Part shown: positions 1-10,949 of the stretch, one piece after another
Position numbering within the stretch: the first letter of the stretch is position 1
How the letters are laid out: each line of letters opens with the position of its first letter
Source of the DNA: Haematococcus lacustris
Taxonomy: Eukaryota > Chlorophyta > Chlorophyceae > Chlamydomonadales > Haematococcaceae
Assembly: GCA_030144725.1 (NCBI GenBank)
Contig: JASKMD010000003.1
Span: 9,870,737-9,934,736, forward strand
Length of the DNA: 64,000 bases
Direction of reading: 5' to 3'
Notes under the pieces: generated by a model
Seen by the model: only the letters and a program-made list of their open reading frames with translations
What the model was told of the DNA's origin: nothing
Database searches by the model: none
Translations under genes and position numbers: made by a program

Positions 1-764
1 CATATATATTGTGCCACCCACTCCTAGCATGATGTTGATTTGTTTCGCGGAGGCACAGTTGATGCCTGGTTGGAGTGCTTGGAGCAAGTTGGCGTGCTGC
101 GCAGTCGCTTTGTGTAGTTGTTCCGTTGGGTCGGTGTCCATGCAATATTTTATTTCTATCAGGGTCACATGTCTATGCCTCAGCGGGATCTTCGTCGCCG
201 GTCCTTCGTAGGGCCCGTTTGGGGAGATAATCACGGCGTCCGGGTAGGTGATTCGTCCTGTAGTGGTGGGGTCGAGCGCGCGTCTCAGGTTTCTGCGTTT
301 GAGCTTGCTTTTGATCGGAGAAGCTGTGTCGCTGTCCGCGTACAGGTCGCCGACATCGGTGAAGACCAGGCCGGCGCCGAGGGCTCCATCCTGCACGGCT
401 CGGAGGATGGCGCGGCCGGCCGCATTGTGGCGGTGCGTGACTAGCTTGTTCGTAGCAGTGCAACCTGACAGGATGTGTAGGGCGCTGTCCGGCTGGCCGC
501 ATAGTGGGCAGTTTGTGCTGTCGCTGAGCCCAAAACGGACTGCGTGCTTCTGATTGTAGAGAGTGCCAGTTCTATAGCGCATTATGCACCGCTGTTGTGG
601 CGTGGTGATGGCCCCATCGCGCCAAAGGAAGTTGCTCATCTTGTGCGCTATGAGGGTGATAGACTGCCAGGCCTCATAGTAGATAGAGTCTTGATTGGCC
701 AGTCCTAGTCTATGTCTGATGTGCATGTGTGTTTTCAGGCTGCCCATCAGGTCTCCTAGTGGCC
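1..764 (-). CDS. Element A CCHC zinc motif and RLE endonuclease, truncated by window edge
   Basis: Reading on from the frame break, the segment shows RHRLGLANQDSIYY, then RYRTGTLYNQK, a zinc motif CPLCGQPDSALHILSGC (C-x2-C, H, C; about 535-470) and a restriction-like endonuclease with YPD (about 208-200) and IEIKYC (about 150-135), followed by GVGGTIY at the window start. PD-x(n)-E-x-K is the catalytic signature of RLE LINEs. Equivalent motifs in element B are RPD and IEIKYC. The first residue of the RPD motif is Tyr here. The 3' UTR lies outside the window. Confidence 0.8.
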
Positions 765-773
765 GGGGGGGGG

Positions 774-1418
774 TGGTCCTCCTTCCCAGGAGTTTGCAGC
801 CAATGGATGTCGTGGTAGGGATCCTTGCAACCTGGGATGGTGATATCATGGTTATCATGTTGTGCTGCCAGTTTGGCTGTGTGGTCGGCGTATTCGTTGC
901 CGATGATGCCATTGTGTGCTCTCACCTTGAAGAGGTGTATCGTGGTAGGGCTAGCTTTGATTGTTTGTACTATGGTGGTAAGGATATCCTTGTGCTTGTG
1001 CAGGTGGAGACGCATGGGTTGGAGAACAGCCATCCTTATTTGAAACATGGCGGTGAGGCTGTCGGTGGCGATGTATGTGTGCCCTTGGTCTAGTGCTGCC
1101 TTGATGGCTGCGAGCTCGGCTCTTGTGATCGTGTTGGTAGCCCCCTCTCCACTGGGGTTGATGGTTTGGTGTTGTTGTGTGCCCTGGGGGTGGTAGATGC
1201 CTGCTCCAATGCGTTGGAGTGCTCCTGGTGCTGTGGTGCAGCTGCCATCGGTGTATGTCCATGATTTCCAGTCCCCAACCTTTGATTGGAGGTGGGTGCC
1301 ACTCCAGTAGTTATCGAGGGTGTGAGAGGTGGGGGGGAGGGCTGTGGGGGGTGTTGGTGTATCTTGGGGCAGTTTCCTGTAGGTGCCGGCCCCTGTCAAG
1401 CTTGTGTGGGCCGGTGGT
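774..1418 (-). CDS. Element A RNase H segment
   Basis: A frame carrying a complete RNase H type I core: WTYTDGSC (first Asp), TRAELAAI (Glu), IATDSL (second Asp) and KVRAHNGIIGNEYAD (His and last Asp). This enzyme would degrade template RNA in the RNA-DNA hybrid. It follows the PHD segment after the frame break at 1419-1435 and is itself followed by a break at the G9 run 765-773. Confidence 0.85.
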
Positions 1419-1435
1419 GGGGGGGGGGGGGGGGG

Positions 1436-2960
1436 TGTTTAAGGGGGGTAGGAACGTCCTACCAGCGAGCTGACTCAAGGCGCCGCGCAGGCTGTCGAGC
1501 CATAGTGGGTTCCGTGCTTGCAGATGATGTATTGCGCTCGAGTTGTGAATAAGTACGAGCAGTGAGTGGTGTTTGTTGCTGCAGGTGTACGGTATGCTCC
1601 CAGCCCACGCTTGTGGCGGGTCTGGCTGCAGCGCATGGGGTGCGAAGGTGCCAATTTTGGTGCACAGGTGGGGGTGCTCAGAAATCCACCGCATGTATGT
1701 TGCAGAGTTTGTGCGTCCTTTGTTGGGCAGGAGCATGGCAGTGAGGGTTGGTGTGTGTGTTGGGGCTTGTGCTGCGTGTAGGGCGTGTCGCACAGCCATA
1801 GTGATGTCTGCTTTGGTGGGTTGGGCCCATGACATGCCTTGGTGCTGGCAGAGTAAGGGGGGGCCCAGTGAGCCAAACAGTTTGTCTTTTTCGCATGGGC
1901 TGTAGTACTCTTCAAAGAGTGGGCTGCAGTGGAGAGGGGTGGTGTAGCGTTCCTTGGTGATCTCCAGGTGTTGTCTCAGGATGTGGACGATTGGTGTGGG
2001 GGTTGTGTGTGTGGCATCAGCGGTGGCTTGGCCATGCCTTGCCAAGAGGCTGGCAAGCTCTGCGGCAAAGCTAGTGTTTAGAGGTGTCGGGGCGTCCTTC
2101 TGAGTTGCGTTGTATCTAGATAGCAGGTTTGCTGCTCGGGCGGGTGTGATGACTCCCATGCATTTACCATCTGTGTTGTAGACGGCTACGACCTGCTGTG
2201 TGATTGGTTGGGGTAAGGCTTGTGTGAGGGCTGGGGTTTGTTGGCAGGGGTAGAAGTCTGCATGTCGAAGCCACACTTCGCACCTTCCAGTTGGGCATAT
2301 GTCAAGCTGCGGGTTAGTGGGGAGGATGTCGAATCTAATTTTGGAGCGTAGCGGGTCGCCGTGGGTGGACTGCCATTGTCCACGTGCAGTGTCGCTCATG
2401 CTTTGTCGCATCAGATCGTCGTTAATGTCGCCGTCCTTGCGCGTGCTTGTGAGTGCGTGTTGCCTAGCCTCCATCTCTGTTTTGTACTCCTCCATGTGCT
2501 CGCAGAAGTCTGTATGGTGATTTAGCATGGTGAATGCCTCCGCGCTGGGTTCCCAGTGGACCTCTACTATCTCCTCGTCAGCAGCGGCTCTGCGTGCCTC
2601 CTTCTCGTGTGGAGCTAGCGGTGCGCACGAGGGGCATTCCCATTCTGTGTTGTCATCAGAGCCAGGTCTTTCACTTGGCTTGGCGCATTTGCAGTCAAGA
2701 AGACACTGCCAGTGGTACGTGCGCTGGCATGTGTCACAGACATACATGTCTGCAGCATCTGCATCATTCTCCCTGCTGTTGGGTGACCAGCATAGCTCAC
2801 AGTCGCAGTCGTCGTCCCTGAGTTGGCTGCGTGGGTAGGGCTTTACGCTCTGCGGGTGGTAGCCATTCTTGGCGTAGAGGGGGAGGGCCCATTTCTCAAC
2901 TCTTGACGGGTGCCATGTTACCCAGTATTGCTGTTGCATGGTGCCATCGACCTCCTCTTT
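1436..2960 (-). CDS. Element A PHD-finger segment
   Basis: Begins with a VTWHP motif, then a C4HC3 PHD finger (about 2825-2625) with ligands in CELC, CDTC, H-x-x-C (HWQC) and CPSC. A second VHWEP motif follows at about 2570. The rest, to the C17 tract at 1419-1435, aligns with the PHD-to-RNase H spacer of element B and includes a region around ALHAAQ. PHD fingers typically read histone H3 tails, so this domain could help choose chromatin targets; that role is inference. The frame is lost at the 17-base homopolymer. Confidence 0.75.
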
Positions 2961-4171
2961 AGATTGTTGCTTTTGGTGTGTCCTTCTTGCTGCTTTGGGC
3001 GTAGGTCTAGGCCAAATGTGGTGTTAGTAATCTGCCAGCCAAAGACCTTCTTGATCTTCTCCCTGTGCATGAACATCTGATTCAACATCATTTGGCTGTG
3101 GCTAACTGTGCCACTTGTGGCTTGGTCCTCCTTCCAGGTGTATAGCTGGGTCGGGTTCAGGTGTGGCAGAGGGAGGTCAGTGGCATCAGGTAGGGCTACT
3201 CTGCCCATGCTCTTGTTGCCGGTGGGGGGTTTCGGCGCAGGCCTCTTGTTGTTGATAATCTGTGGGTCGGTTGTGGTTGCACCGGTGTGTTGTGTGTTTG
3301 TGTGGGGTGGTGGGGCAGCAGTGGGTTGTTCGGGGGGCTTTTTGAAGAGGTCGGTGATGCGAATGACTTGGTTGGAGGCGATTGAGACCTGCCAGTTCCA
3401 CCCTGGTAGTGCGTATGTGCTTTTGTCAGTCCACTGGCAGGCTGTGAGGCCTCCCATGCTGTGGTGCGTCTGCCTGTGCTTGAGGTCCAGGTCAAGGTTG
3501 ATGTCCCGGTGGTTCATGATGGCTTGCAGTTGGTCTGAGGTGGGTTCCTCCCCTAGCTGAAGCAGCAGGCGCAGGCGGTTTAGGGCTCCAATGTGTTTGT
3601 GTGTTGCCCTCCTGCCCCTTTGTTTGGCGAGGACCCTCAACTCTCTGCCTGATATGATGTTGGTGCCTTTCATTTCTAAGAGCTGGTGGGGGCCAGAGAA
3701 GCCAAGTGCAATCAGGGGCCCCACTATGGCACGCATCACTCTAGTGTGGTGTTTGTCTAGGGGTTGGGCCACCGATGCTGTGTGTATAGCTTGTAGCTGT
3801 GCCAACAGGGGGGGGTCAATGGTGGTGCCTTGGAGTGCCACTTGCAGGGAGCTGTTGTGGGCGCAGAGCAGCTGGCGAGTGCGAGAGCATTTCTGCAGCT
3901 CCTTCTGAGTCTGATGTCTGGATGGCTTTTGGGCTAGCAGCTGCGAGAGGTACGTGATCTGCATGGCAAGCATGGACCTGGTGACCTTGCCGTAGCGGTC
4001 CTCCGCTTGGAGTCCTTCCAATAGTGTCTTCACGCAGCGGCTGTTGTATCCCACTGCCAGTGAGGTGCATCCTAGGCCAAAGGTGTCTGTATCTTCACGG
4101 ATCATGGCGCTAGGTGCGCTGACCCACAGGCCAAACCTGCGCTTCATCATTGTGGTTATCATGCTGTCCAA
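2918..4171 (-). CDS. Element A post-RT (thumb/connection) segment
   Basis: A 417-codon frame that continues the region after the RT palm: it aligns with the part of element B that follows YLGV, including the segment rich in Leu and Arg that starts around MKRRFGLW (element B KLKLRLPLG). It has no recognisable catalytic motif. It overlaps the preceding frame by about 60 bases and the following one by about 20 bases, as expected for a single frame split by indels. Confidence 0.7.
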   Translation of the reverse strand: MDSMITTMMKRRFGLWVSAPSAMIREDTDTFGLGCTSLAVGYNSRCVKTLLEGLQAEDRYGKVTRSMLAMQITYLSQLLAQKPSRHQTQKELQKCSRTRQLLCAHNSSLQVALQGTTIDPPLLAQLQAIHTASVAQPLDKHHTRVMRAIVGPLIALGFSGPHQLLEMKGTNIISGRELRVLAKQRGRRATHKHIGALNRLRLLLQLGEEPTSDQLQAIMNHRDINLDLDLKHRQTHHSMGGLTACQWTDKSTYALPGWNWQVSIASNQVIRITDLFKKPPEQPTAAPPPHTNTQHTGATTTDPQIINNKRPAPKPPTGNKSMGRVALPDATDLPLPHLNPTQLYTWKEDQATSGTVSHSQMMLNQMFMHREKIKKVFGWQITNTTFGLDLRPKQQEGHTKSNNLKRRSMAPCNSNTG

Positions 4172-7100
4172 AGCTTCTATCTGAGCAGGGTGTCACTGGA
4201 AAGGCATAGGCCAAGCAGGTGGCCACTGCCGTCTTCACGATGTGGAGGGTCTGACGAGGTGAGGCGTATGATGTGCGGAGGCATTCAAGCCTGGAGCGGA
4301 GGGTGTCAGTCATGCGTCTATGCTGGTGCTTCCAGTCCAGGGTCATGGTGATGTTGACACCTAGGTACAGGAAGGGCTGGGTGGGGGGGAGGTACTGAGT
4401 GGCCTGTCCTTGCACCTCAATCTGGCCATGGAGCTGGGCTGCCACCTGGGCTGTGGGATCATTTGTGCCATAGACTTTTGTCTTGGCCTTTTGGTGTAGT
4501 ATGCCTGTTACTTTGGTTTTGCTGCCTGACACTTGCAGGCTGCCCCAAGTGGAGAACTCTGTGAGCTTATCCGCCTGGATCTTAAGGTCGGAGAGGCACG
4601 AGGTGAGAATGATGAGGTCGTCTGCAAAGGCTAGGCTGCTCAGCTTGTTTTGGTGTCGTAGAGTGTTGTCCTGGTGCTGTGTTGCATCGAGGCAGCTGTG
4701 CTCATACCCTCTGCCTCCGACGTGCAGCCATCGCAAGAGCGGCTCCATGTAGATTAGGAATAGTAGGGGGGAGAGAGAGTCTCCTTGGATAGTGCCTCGT
4801 GTGATAGGAACAGGTTGGCCTTTCAGTTGTGGTGTGAGCTGTACTGTGCTGCTCGCTCCGGTGTATAGATCTTTTACTGCCTCGATGGCGTCTGTGGGAA
4901 AGCCCAGGTCATACATGATCCAGAGTGTCTTATCCTGATCGGTGGTGTTAAAGGCAGAGGTAAAGTCTACGATGAGTGCGTAGATGTCTTGTTGGCCTAT
5001 CTTGGCGTCTTCGAGGGCCATGACTAGGCTTTGCAGTTGGGTCATAGTGTCTTGGTGCCGGCGGAAGCCTGCCTGGCAGCTACTAAGGACGTTGTGTTGT
5101 TCAGCATACTCGTATAGTGCCACTGTGATCATACGTGTCCACAGTTTGTAGAGGGTGTTGGCAAGGCCGATGGGTCTGTAGTTGGCTAGGTCAGTCTCGG
5201 ACCCCTTGTTTTTGTAGATGAGCACAGTGTTGCTAGTCTTCCATCCGGTGGGGGTGAGGCCTGTCGCCCATAGGACTGTGAACATGTCGTGTATGGCGGT
5301 CGTGATTTCGTTTGGTAGCATTTTCAGTAGTTCGTTAGGTATGTCATCTGGTCCTGGTGCTTTGACGCTGCTCAACTGTTTTAGGCAAGTGTGGAAGGTT
5401 GCGGTGTCCTGGATCGTGGAGTTAAGCCACGCCCTCTTTGCTCTGTTGCCTTCCAGGTCTGGCTCTTCTCGCTGGGTGGCGCCCGTCTTAAGTGTGAAGC
5501 GGTCAATGGCATTGGGCTGCTCCCAAGGTGCCTTTCTAGGGCAATGTTCTGGTAGGTATGTCCCTGATTTGCTGCCTGTGGCGGCCCAAGTTCGCGTAAA
5601 GTAGCGGTCAGCTACCTGGACAAGTTGTGTGGGGTCTGTTGCCAGCGCACCAGTTCTGTCATCGTGTAGGGCTGTGATGGTGTGGCGTTTGCTCGATGGT
5701 TGGAAGATGGCCTTGTTTGCTAGCCTTGGTTTGGTGTGAATGAGCTTCTGGGCAGCTGCTCGGTGTCTGTCAGCATGGATAGCTGACTGCTCTTTGTCGT
5801 AGGATTGTAGGTCTGTTTTTGTGTGTTTGTAGGCTAGTTTTAGGGCAGTGTGGAAAGGGGTACCGTCTTTGTGGTACATCCGTATGATGTCTAGTGCTGT
5901 CTGCTTGGCCGCTGTAGGTACTTTGCAGGAGGGGAGGGGAGGCACATGTGTTAGTGCGTCGGTGATGGTGCTTCCCTTGTAGTCACTCAGGTGGTGCTGT
6001 GCATGCTTGATCCATAGGTGGGTGTGCCGCTTGTGGCTTCTGAGTTTGTTGCAGCCTCGCAGCCGGTAGTGTTGACCTGTGGCATTATGGGTTTTGGTTT
6101 GGCAGTTTTCTATTGCCACCTTGAGGCATTTGTCCAGGAGTTTGTGCATATGGGTGGCCAGCTCATTCACAACTATTGGTGCACTGATTCCATCGATGTG
6201 GGTTAGTTGGTGGATAGATTTGGCGCAACTGTTGGTGATGGCTGCATAGTGTGCTTGTGCCGCTGTTTTAGCAGGGCTCAGGGTCAATTGCAGGCGTGCT
6301 AGGAGTTGTGGAATGTTGTTGTTCGTGTCTTGGCAGGCTTGCTTGAACTTCTCCTGGTCTTCTTTGCTGACTGGAGTTGTGAGCGCTTTTTTGCAGGTCT
6401 GTCTTAAGGTCGGCAATGTGGGTATGGCAGGTATGTTGAGGCCAGTGGACGTGATATCTAGGGCCATAGTAAGGGGTAGGTGGTCGCTGAGCCCGCCTCC
6501 CCATTTGCTTGCGCAGGCTAGCAGCCGTAATTTTGTGGGGCTGTTGCGTGTGAGGATGTCATCAATGCGGCTGTCAGTACTTTGTGGCTGGCCTGCTTCG
6601 TCTGCCTCCTTCCATTGCCTGTGTGTGGCTTTTCTATCTTCTTGTTGCACTGGCTGCAGGTTCTGGGAGTGCAAGAAGGCCCTGTACTCCATGTCCTGCG
6701 GGTAGGTGTTGTTGCTGCTCCTGTCATTGGGCCGCCAGGTGGCATTCATGTCTCCTATCATTAGGGGGAGGTGTGATCTGTGTGCATTTAGGAGTGTTGT
6801 TATGGTGTCTTGCATGGCGAGGCGGGCTGAGGACGCTGCTGCGCTGTGTCCTGATGGCCAGTAGGTACCTATCAGGATGACTGGCGTGGAGTTTGTGGGC
6901 TGCAGGGTGGCTGTGACCAGTCTCCCAGCAGTGTCAGCGGTGTTTGCTTTGGCTGTGGTTGCCACAGCTATAGAGCGCTTGACAGCTAGGATGGTTCCTG
7001 CGGTGTGGTGGTGGCTGTGCCACCAGGTGTAGTCACGTAACATTGTTTGCAGCCATCTTGGGGCCATCTTGCTCTTCCTGCCTATCTTGGTCTCTGTGAG

Positions 7101-7436
7101 TACTAGGATGTCTGGGTTGTCGTCCAGAATCAGCTCTATGACGTCTTGTCTTTTTGTGTAGAGGCCTTGTGTGTTGAGTGTGCTGATTGTGAGGTTGCTG
7201 AGGATGGGTATGGGTTTGGGGTCAAGTGTGGTTGTTGGTTCTGTTGTGATGGCAGGCTGGCCTATTCGGGCGTTGTTGTGGGGGTTGGTGCTGGGCGTGG
7301 GACCTGGCTCGGAGGGAGTCTTCGGGGAGAGGAAGTTGGTGATGCGAATCTGGCGCTTGGTGCTGTGGTCGTGGGTGGTAACTCTGGTTGGGCGGCGCTT
7401 CTTTGTCATGGGGGGCACTTGTTGCATGGGCCTGCT
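4172..7436 (-). CDS. Element A APE endonuclease and reverse transcriptase frame
   Basis: After the slip at 7437-7446 the frame gives a basic Lys/Arg-rich stretch with a PCNA-box-like QIRITNFL (7329-7352), then an APE-type endonuclease (about 7195-6440). APE landmarks are STLNTQG, LTETK, GDMNAT, SRIDDILTR and SDHLPL, which carry the usual Asn, Glu, Asp and His residues. A long linker leads to the reverse transcriptase (about 5420-4350) with KAPGPDD, NYRPIGLANTLYKLW, QAGFRRHQD, VDFTSAF, GTIQGDSLSP, the catalytic FADD box and YLGV. The APE would nick target DNA and the RT would copy the element RNA from the nick. The frame is lost again near 4190, where element B simply continues. Relative to element B the domain order and lengths are unchanged. 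Confidence 0.85.
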
Positions 7437-10400
7437 GGGGGGGGGGTGGCTCTGCTGCCAGGGGCGGGGATGGGGTGGGGCAAAGGGGTGGGGTTGGGGT
7501 TGGGGTTGGGGTTGGGGTTGGGGCTGAGGCTGGGGCTGGGGCTGGGGCTGGGGCTGGGGCTGGAGCTGGGGGTGGGGGTACCTGTCTGCGTTTGGTATGT
7601 TTAGTGGTAGGGTTTGTAGGGTTGGTTCTCTTGGATCTATGGTTCAGGGCAGTATTAGGAGCAGGCATTGCTCTGGTCTGATGTGCTTCTGTCATGGTAG
7701 TGAGGTCTATGGGGGTCGTGTGGTCTGCAAGGTGTGCGGCTAGGTCTTGAGGTGTGTAGCCTGCCTGGGGGTCTGCTAGCCATATCTCTCTACGGACAAA
7801 TGTTGTGTGTTCTACGTTGCCTGCAGTGATGGTCAGCAGGCTGCCCTGTAGGCGATGCCAGTCAAGGGGCGTGTTGAGCGGTTGTGGTGCGTGGCGTAGC
7901 GAGTCCAGCCAGAGCCATCCTTGTGAGGTGTGCCTTATAGCAGTCGCATGGCCGATGTCTTTGCCATCGTTACAAGAGAGGAGGATGATTGCGCTTGTGC
8001 ATGTTGCACCTGTGTCTGTTATTGCACCCAGGATTTTACCGGGTGTGATGCTGCCTCGGGGGAGGAGTTGGGTGGCGGGGTGTAGATAGGTATTGTGATG
8101 TGTGCGGTGGAGGTAGTGGTTCAATGTGTCTAATGAGAACTTGCCTTCTTTGTCGTAGATATGGCTTGTGTGCAATGCCCTCACTGCAAGCCCCATGCCT
8201 CGGGCTTGTTGTGCTAGTTGTTGCATGTGGTCCGCCAGGTTTTTACAATGTCTAATGACTGCTTGATGGTCTATCAGCTTGACTCCCATGGCCATGTTGA
8301 AGGCATGTACGAGGCAGCAGTTATCATGTTGATACTCCATGTATGGGGGCTGGGGTGGGTTTGGCAATGTGTACCTGGGTATGTTGTCTTCCTTATGACT
8401 TATGATGTGGCATATACCTTCTCGACTTAGGGCTATGATTTGTGTCGTTGTAGCTGCTGGGTCTGGTGCAATGACGAATATCTCGTGGAAGGTTGTTCTG
8501 TAGAGAGGCGACAACTCGTGAATTGGTATGGCTGCTTTACTGGGGCTGTTGGAGTCTAGGAGCTTCCAATGGCCGCCAAGTTTTCGAATTGCCATGCTGT
8601 GGCCGTTCGTTTTACATAAGAAGTTAAGGGTGGCGTACTTCATCGCCAATGCGTCAAGCTCGTCGTCGCTCCAGTCCTCTGCGGTGTGTAGTTGGGCGAC
8701 GCTTGTAAGAGTCAGGCCGTAGTGTGTTTGAAGGTAGAGGTGGATGACCTCGTCGCTAAGTGCACCTCCGTCGCCTCGTGCAATCAACCACGCCTTCCTG
8801 TCGCCTGCGTCGTGAAGTCTATATTGCCAGGCTTTCCAAAAAGTGTGAAGGTCATTAGGTTTCACCCAATGCTTGCCAGCTGCATTGTTAAGGGAGTGGG
8901 CTTGACAGTTGCGATCTATTTGTACTTCGAAATAAAGGGGGTTGGGGTTGGCTCCTGAGTGATGCTCCTCACAGTGGGCAGGGCCGGGGTTAGCTTCAAC
9001 ATCCCCAGCGGCTAGCAATAGCCAGGCCAAGTAGACAGCCCGGGCGGCAGAGAAGGGGCCCATGGTGCATGGGGTATTGTCTCTTCCATTCCTGTTGGCT
9101 GCTATCTGGTAGGTGCAATAGACATGCAGCGTGCTATTGAACTGGCTGACTGTGTATGGATGGCTGCTGTTGGCCCCATGCGTAGAGAGGTGAAACCTGT
9201 CGGCCAGCTTACAGAGGGCACAAGAGGAAGCTTGGGTGCCGTCTATCCCTGCCATGAGATTGTAACAAGTGGTCCTAATCGTCGCTCTGATACGGGCGAT
9301 TAGTTTCTTGTGTTTCCTAAAGCAACGTTTGGAATCCTTGATTGTGGGCTGCAAGGGGTGGCTTATGCGTTGGTAGAGTGTGTTCAACAGGTGCGTGCAT
9401 GTAACAAAGAGCATGAGCATGTTCATTAGCCTGTTATGTTGGTTAATGGTTGTCCCAATGTGTGTAAGTTGTGGTTGCTGGTGAACAGAGGGTTGTGGTT
9501 CTTGGTGATGTGGGTTGTGGTTGTGGTGATGTGGGTTGTGGTTGTTGGTGATGTGGGTTGTGGTTGTTGGTGAACAAAGGGTATTGGGTATGACAGTCAG
9601 AGCTTGTGGTTGTTGGTGGTAAGGCTTTGCCGATGGTGGTGGTAAGGCTTTGCATGTGGTGGTGGTAAGGCTTTGCAAGTGGTTGTAAGGCTTTTGCGCA
9701 TCAGCATGTGTAGCTAGCATGGCTGTGTCATAAGGCTGTTCATGCCAGGTAGCAGCAGCTAAGGCTGGCAGGTGGTGGTGCAGCTGAGTAGCATGTCTCT
9801 GTGCGGCCTGCGCATCAGCATCCGCAGTTTGCATAGTTGTGTGAGATGTCAGTTTATGCCGGTGTGCAGCAATCATGGCTGGCAGGTGGTGGCAGTGCTG
9901 AGGTGCATGTCTATTGGGTGCCTGCGCATCAGCATGTGTAGCTAGCTTGGCTGTGTCATAAGGCTGGTCGTGCCAGGCTGCCGCAGCTAAGGCTGGCAGG
10001 TGGTGGTGCAGCTGAGTAGCATGTCTCTGTGCGGCCTGCGCATCAGCATCCGCAGTTTGCATAGTTGTGTGAGATGTCAGTTTATGCCGGTGTGCAGCAA
10101 TCATGGCTGGCAGGTGGTGGCAGTGCTGAGGTGCATGTCTATTGGGTGCCTGCGCATCAGCATGTGTAGCTAGCTTGGCTGTGTCATAAGGCTGGTCGTG
10201 CCAGGCTGCCGCAGCTAAGGCTGGCAGGTGGTGGTGCAGCTGAGTAGCATGTCTCTGTGCGGCCTGCGCATCAGCATCCACAGTTTGCATAGTTGTGTAA
10301 GATGTCAGGTTATGCCGGTGTGCAACAATCATGGCTGGCAGGTGGTGGCAGTGCTGAGGTGCATGTCTATTGGCTGCCTGCGCATCAGCATGTGTAGCTA

Positions 10401-10839
10401 GCTTGGCTGTGTCATAAGGCTGGTCGTGCCAGGCTGCCGCAGCTAAGGCTGGCAGGTGGTGGTGCAGCTGAGTAGCATGTCTCTGTGCGGCCTGCGCATC
10501 AGCATCCGCAGTTTGCATAGTTGTGTCAGATGTCTTGTTATGCCGGTGTGCAGCATTCATGGCTGGCAGGTGGTGGCAATGCTGAGGTGCATGCCTACTG
10601 GCTGCCTGCGCATCAGCATGTGCGGTATGCGATTTTGTGTTTAGTGTCTGGTTATGCCGGTGTGCATCAGACATGGCTGGTAGGTGGTGGCAATGCTGGA
10701 CGGCGTGCTTCATGTCAGCCTGCGCATCCGTGTCAAGCGACTGGTCAAGCCCGGTGGGTATTGTGTGCATGGAGCATTCGCTACTTCTACCGTGGCACAT
10801 CATAGCATGTGTAGCAGCCTTCCACTTTTTCGGTTGCAA
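7437..10839 (-). CDS. Element A N-terminal frame: His-rich repeats, 2A peptide, two Josephin-like protease domains
   Basis: An open frame of about 1130 codons before it slips at the G10 run 7437-7446. Residues about 35-375 are 38-residue His/Ala-rich repeats that may be untranslated 5' DNA. The segment comparable to element B begins near 9455; the initiator ATG of element B is an ATT here, and the next Met is near 9424. A leader with a hydrophobic stretch follows, then GDVEANPGP (8980-9006). Downstream come two papain-like domains. The first has Cys in NCQAHSLNNAAG (near 8907), His in NGHSM and Asp in LLDS. The second has CCLVHAFNMAMG (near 8310), His in GHATAI and Asp in WLDS. Spacing and the C-x-x-H, H-(x)n-W-x-x-(L/N)-(D/N)-S pattern match the Josephin deubiquitinase fold. 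The frame ends in a Pro/Ala/Thr linker encoded by GGGGTTG/GGGGCTG repeats. Protease activity is inferred, not shown. Confidence 0.75.
7496..7570 (+). repeat. GGGGTTG/GGGGCTG hexanucleotide tract
   Basis: Tandem GGGGTT units followed by GGGGCT units on the plus strand. On the coding (minus) strand they encode a Pro-Thr then Pro-Ala linker in front of the APE domain of element A. The G-rich strand could form quadruplexes. It is coding low complexity, not a telomere. Confidence 0.8.
8980..9006 (-). other. 2A ribosome-skipping peptide, element A
   Basis: Encodes GDVEANPGP preceded by AWLLLAA, matching the 2A core D-V/I-E-x-N-P-G-P exactly. In known 2A peptides the ribosome fails to join the final Gly and Pro, releasing the upstream product and continuing translation downstream. 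All 16 residues from the Ala-Trp onward are identical in element B although flanking protein is only moderately similar, which points to selection on this peptide. Confidence 0.88.
9475..9700 (+). repeat. GT-rich minisatellite between repeats and leader of element A
   Basis: Short imperfect repeats of the type GGTTGTGGTTGTTGGTGATGT (9475-9575) and GGTGGTAAGGCTTTGC (9620-9690). No gene function is evident; the minus-strand reading is Thr/Gln/His-rich low complexity. Confidence 0.6.
9700..10740 (-). repeat. 114-bp tandem repeats (about nine) at the 5' end of element A
   Basis: Two alternating versions of a 114-bp unit make a 228-bp higher-order period; equivalent bases recur at 9824, 10052, 10280 and 10508. 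Because 114 is divisible by three the frame stays open and reads as nine 38-residue units beginning H/D-ADAQA and rich in HHLPA. Tandem 5' repeats are common promoter/UTR modules of retrotransposons, so coding of this part is doubtful. Confidence 0.85.
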
Positions 10840-10949
10840 AACCGGACGAGTTTTCTGAGACCCCTACGCGCGCTTCCAACTCCTTCCCTGTACACAACTG
10901 GAATAAGCAGTGAAAACCAGGCCGAGACATAACCAAGTCGAGCCGACCG

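Larger units (their letters stand above)
1..10839 (-). mobile_element. Element A: Dualen/RandI-like non-LTR retrotransposon, 3' end cut by window
   Basis: A single LINE-type element read on the minus strand. Going 5' to 3' (high to low coordinate) it shows tandem repeats, a 2A peptide, two Josephin-like protease domains, an APE endonuclease, a reverse transcriptase, a PHD finger, an RNase H and a CCHC/RLE endonuclease. The order is the same as in element B, with protein similarity along the whole length but clear divergence, so it is another family rather than another copy. The coding frame is interrupted at least four times. Three of the shifts fall at or near long G/C homopolymers (1419-1435, 765-773, 7437-7446); another is near 4170-4195. 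It is either a decayed copy or a copy with long-read indel errors. The combination of APE and RLE endonucleases is the known hallmark of the Dualen/RandI group of Chlamydomonas. The 5' boundary is uncertain and no target-site duplication could be established. Confidence 0.85.

Noticed and set aside
7496..7540. TTGGGG-type telomeric repeat
   Set aside because: Only a handful of units, embedded in a Pro-Thr/Pro-Ala coding linker of element A and followed by GGGGCT units.
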